Below, piece by piece: positions 60,881 through 64,000 of a stretch of 64,000 nt of DNA. The DNA lies in assembly GCA_030077755.1 (NCBI GenBank), contig JAQJZZ010000014.1, positions 2,108,001 through 2,172,000 on the forward strand, in the 5' to 3' direction. The position numbers and the translations under genes are program-made. Numbering within the stretch: position 1 is the first letter of the stretch; every line of letters starts with the position of its first letter. The notes beneath the pieces were generated by a model, which did no database searches, was not told where the DNA came from, and saw only the letters and a program-made list of their open reading frames with translations. The stretch is from Filosporella fistucella. Its lineage: Eukaryota; Ascomycota; Leotiomycetes; Helotiales.

Positions 60881-61498
60881 CTCGCTCGCCACGAAACATT
60901 CCTGCTCCTTCATTCCAACGACTCTCGCTTCTCCTGAAATTCAACACCTCGACGGAGTCAAAACTGAACAGAGATTGTTTCACTGCACTCTCATCCCGTG
61001 AGGTTGGCAGATTCTTCTCTGATTGATACTGTTCTGTTCATCCGCTTATCGTTGTTGTCTGATAGATTCGTCTTCTTTTCGGGCAGATTGAGCTCACGGT
61101 AAAAGTGACGCGAACGAGTCCATCTCCCCCCTCTGGCCGCCGGCGTCCTCTTTCGATTCGGTCTTTGCATCAACCGTTAACTCGTGTTGATTTCAATTTA
61201 CACCTTTCGTAATAATTGCTCCTTTTCAGGCTTGTTTTCTTTGAAGGTTCGTCGTATGAAATCCATCATCCGATCCTTAAACGCGGACGGTGATTTACCT
61301 CGTTAATCCAACAACATCACGCCCTGCCCAAACACATCTGCCATGCGTTAAAAACATTTGACTGACGTGCCATTGATTCAGATTTCATCAATTTTCTTTC
61401 AACAATCTCCTCATCTTCCATATTTCGAATCGAATGAATTGCTAGGGCACGAAACAAAAGCCTTCGCTTTCTACAACTGAGAACTTTCGAGACACAGT

Positions 61499-64000
61499 AT
61501 GGCTGCTCTTGTTCAATCATACCCAACACAGTCCAGTACCATCACGATGCTTCAAACCAGACCTGCCTCTGCCTCTGGAATCATTCACACCTCCTCGCAG
61601 AACCAGTCCCACCACCAATACCCTGCAAATTCACAGCAGATGCAGCGTAACAGCTTTCACGGGATGAATAACGGGATGGGCGTATCAACCTATAGAGGCC
61701 ATACAGCAGTTGCACCAATTGCTCCGTATGCGTTTACTAGCACACCGAATCTTACCACTCCTGGTCAACGATCGCAGGCAACACCTCATCTTCGATCGGA
61801 CCAGAGAACTACTTCGGCCCCCGCGATATCTCACCATCCCGAATCTGGTAACACTGCTGCTCGGTCACGCTATCCTGCTCCTCCTTCAACTTCCACCACG
61901 TCGTCTTCTTCGTCCTCCGACATATCTTCTTTAAGCCATAAATCTGGATCTAAGGATGATTCGGTGCTGACTGGAACGGCTCGTGTTGTTTCAGGAGGTG
62001 CAAGACCTCACTCTACCATCATAACTGCTGGTCAAAGTCTTGCACCACCAGCAATGTCATCACCAGTAAAGGCTTTACCAGATAGATATCGTCGTCCAAA
62101 TAACCGTCGTGCCGATTCTTCTTCCAATACCCAGCAACCAACCACTCAAGCATCTACTGCAACAGCTGGGATGCCAAATGTCATGCAGTTCTATGGAAGC
62201 AATGCACTGCAGCAAGCAGTGCCACTAAGTGCTCACCAAAGTTTGAGCTTGCAGATGCCACAACTAGGACGACCGACACTCGGTGGTGTTGCTGATGATA
62301 TGCAATTGCATCGAACTGCGGCCCAAGACCAAGCAAAGAAGTATAGACGCAGAAGCATTCATACTATTGATGCAGGCGACTATGGTGGAATGTCGGGAGG
62401 ACTCTTGCAACAAGGATCACGCCAAGTAAGCAGTGCAAATGGTAGAATTGATCAGCAACAACATCCTCTGCGGAGCTCACCCGTTACGGTGATGCGTCCG
62501 GGGTCTTCTCATGGACGCAATGGCAGTTCTGATAGCGTAAACTCTGCCCGTGGGCATTCACGACCCAATTCGGTATGTTTATTTCTTGGATTCTACACCG
62601 CATCACCGCATTGCAATTTATCCCTCGCCAATAATCGTGCTTTGTCCATTCATTTCGCTAATCCGCTAATGCTTTCCAGGCCACCAAGCGAGAGGCAAGT
62701 GCAGCCATGGTTCAAAACCCCGCCCCGTCTTCATCCTCGCAATCTCCAGCAAATGCTCTCGCAGAACAGACTTCAATTAAACACGATGTGCCCAGATTGG
62801 TAAATATCCCTCCTCGCGCCTCATCCACCGATGCCGCGAAGAGAATTGCCAATCCGTCTCCCTTGTCTAAGCCGATGACAATGAGTCCCGAGTCGCCATT
62901 ATCAAAGGACTCGTTCGCATCAGTCTCAGCTCCAGCCGCCCAACAATCATCGAAGCCAACTTATGCGCAGGTCGCCAACGGTAATAATGTTGGAAGTCCA
63001 GCTGCACAGCAATTGGCAGCCTTGAACGATAAGGAGGGCAAGAAGAGTAAGACATCTCGACTCCGCAGAGCCTTCTCATTTGGAAGCGCCGCAGAACTTC
63101 GACGCGCCTCGGCGGAAAACAGTGCCGCAAACAATGCAGCAGATCGATCAAAGATCCGAAAAGAAAAATATCAAGATGAGCAGGAAGCAGAACAGGCTCG
63201 AATTGCTCAGCAGCAAGAGGCTGGAGGTATCGGATCGGGCATTTATTCTGGACAAGGCAATTTCTTCACTGGATCGACCGATAACCTTTCTATTTCCTCC
63301 ACTGCTTCTTCAGCGTCAATCATGATCCGGAAGATGGGCAAGGGTATGAAGAAGTCTACTCGTTCGCTCGTCGGCTTGTTTCGTCCAAAATCCGTTATCG
63401 GTGTACCAGCCGCAGACTCTGCATTACCTCAAGCCCCTCAAGCTCAGGTGTCAATGGTAACTGTTGAGGCCGAGAGAGAAAAGGTCAATGTGAACCCAAA
63501 TCCTCATGATCAAGTTGGAGGCGGTACTGGATTCCCAAAGTTGGAGAGAAATTCTCTTGATGCTGCCAACGCCACTGCCACTATCACTGAACGACTTGGC
63601 AGTTCAAGCACTGATAACTCCGCCGCCAGGAGAAGCATTGTAGGGGGTGAGAAGGAGCGTGCAGAAGTCCTCGCCGCTGTGAAGAAGGGTATTCTCAAGC
63701 GTAAGTTTTCAGTTATTATTTCCAACCACAAAACTGACATTATCAGGCTCTGGTACCGACTCTGGCAACTCATCTCCAGTCATTCGGCCAGTTGACAGCA
63801 AGCCTACGACATTTCAACTGCCTCAAATTCCTCATGTCAACGATTCACCAAACTCGTCTGCTCCCAGCACACCGAGCGATGAGCAACAAGGCCACAGAAG
63901 AACTGGGTCAGTTACACTGGGCGGAGAGGACTACTTCATGTCTGCTTTACGATTTAGAGGAGACTCGAAGAGCATGCCAGGAACTCCACAAGGAACTGCT
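61499..64000 (+). CDS. Bni4-like septum/bud-neck scaffold protein, N-terminal part, cut by window edge
   Basis: Exons 61499-62572, 62680-63700 and 63747 to the right edge keep frame (introns 62573-62679 and 63701-63746), giving at least 783 aa. The protein is almost wholly low-complexity Ser/Pro/Gln/Ala. The first residues MAALVQSYPTQSSTITMLQT and the block NSFHGMNNGMGVSTYRG, then APYAFTSTPNL, match my recollection of Bni4-like proteins of filamentous ascomycetes. A basic conserved patch lies in the second exon (KTSRLRRAFSFGSAAELRRA, about residue 475) and another near 570 (SIMIRKMGKGMKKSTRSLVG), possibly membrane or septin contacts. Bni4 recruits protein phosphatase 1 (Glc7) and chitin synthase III to septin rings; the PP1 motif normally sits at the C-terminus, outside this window. 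The family name is less certain than the gene itself. Confidence 0.75.

Larger units (their letters stand above)
55807..61498. other. 5.7-kb gene-poor interval
   Basis: The left part is the GH43 promoter. The middle contains only short chance ORFs (none above 119 codons with domain character). A GGT/AGT microsatellite lies at about 57537-57580 and a GA run at about 60335-60358. The right part, from about 60400, is pyrimidine-rich and probably the promoter and long leader of the Bni4-like gene, perhaps with a 5' UTR intron. No tRNA or 5S gene was recognised. Confidence 0.55.

Noticed and set aside
1..64000. Transposons, CRISPR arrays, rRNA genes, secondary-metabolite core genes
   Set aside because: No transposase, reverse transcriptase, long terminal repeat, spacer array, rRNA or PKS/NRPS signal was seen anywhere in the window.

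Overview
This is a stretch of nuclear genome from a filamentous ascomycete. The evidence is frequent short introns (about 45-75 nt, GT-AG with CTAAC/CTGAC-type branch sites and one GC-AG case), compact genes on both strands, and fungal-only protein families (CFEM/PTH11-type receptor, 2EXR protein, HeLo-like domain, ankyrin membrane proteins, secreted GH25 and GH43 enzymes). The gene content and protein style suggest a leotiomycete, possibly Sclerotiniaceae-like. That taxonomic guess is inference; no rRNA or barcode locus is present.

Layout: 1-908 (-) is the N-terminal part of the INO80 subunit Arp8, running off the left edge. A possible small ORF lies at 1181-1678 (-), then a gene-poor stretch leads to a full-size ABCB multidrug transporter at 4884-8993 (+). 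10683-12552 (-) is a nine-exon secreted GH43 enzyme with a C-terminal carbohydrate-binding module. 13636-14907 (-) is a Bmt6-like 25S rRNA methyltransferase. 15541-15698 looks like a Pol III transcription unit for a roughly 150-nt structured RNA. A decayed or unrecognised gene at 16787-17576 (+) is followed by a seven-exon dienelactone hydrolase (17811-18989, -), a small ORF (19624-19965), a 2EXR protein (20379-21761, +), a GH25 lysozyme-like secreted enzyme with Cys-rich repeats (22144-23435, -), the TORC1 GTPase Gtr2/RagC (25297-26584, -) and a long protein with an internal MIF/tautomerase-like domain (28464-29538, -).

The second half holds a CE1 acetylxylan/feruloyl-type esterase (31860-32809, +), a polytopic membrane protein with an unresolved 5' end (33837-35237, +), an F-box gene broken by stops and frameshifts (35815-37694), a four-TM protein (39037-39747, +), an orphan C-terminal gene fragment (40023-40202, -), a nine-exon CFEM/PTH11-type receptor (41659-43865, +), a very large membrane-ankyrin protein with a premature stop near its C-terminus (44415-48164, -), a small membrane protein (48822-49424, +), a HeLo-like domain fused to a beta-lactamase fold that has lost its catalytic residues (50011-51995, +), the SWR1 subunit Swc5 (52529-53603 region, -), a second GH43 enzyme (54510-55806, -), a 5.7-kb gene-poor interval and the N-terminal part of a Bni4-like bud-neck/septum scaffold (61499 to the right edge, +).

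Housekeeping genes (arp8, bmt6, gtr2, swc5, bni4-like) are interspersed with lineage-variable genes for plant-wall breakdown (two GH43, CE1), drug efflux, environmental sensing and possible incompatibility or cell death. The 35.8-52 kb part carries broken genes and multi-domain accessory genes and is the most dynamic part of the window. The HeLo-like/beta-lactamase pseudoenzyme and the putative Pol III RNA are the strongest candidates for something undescribed. Exon borders were placed by eye from splice motifs, reading-frame continuity and family resemblance.
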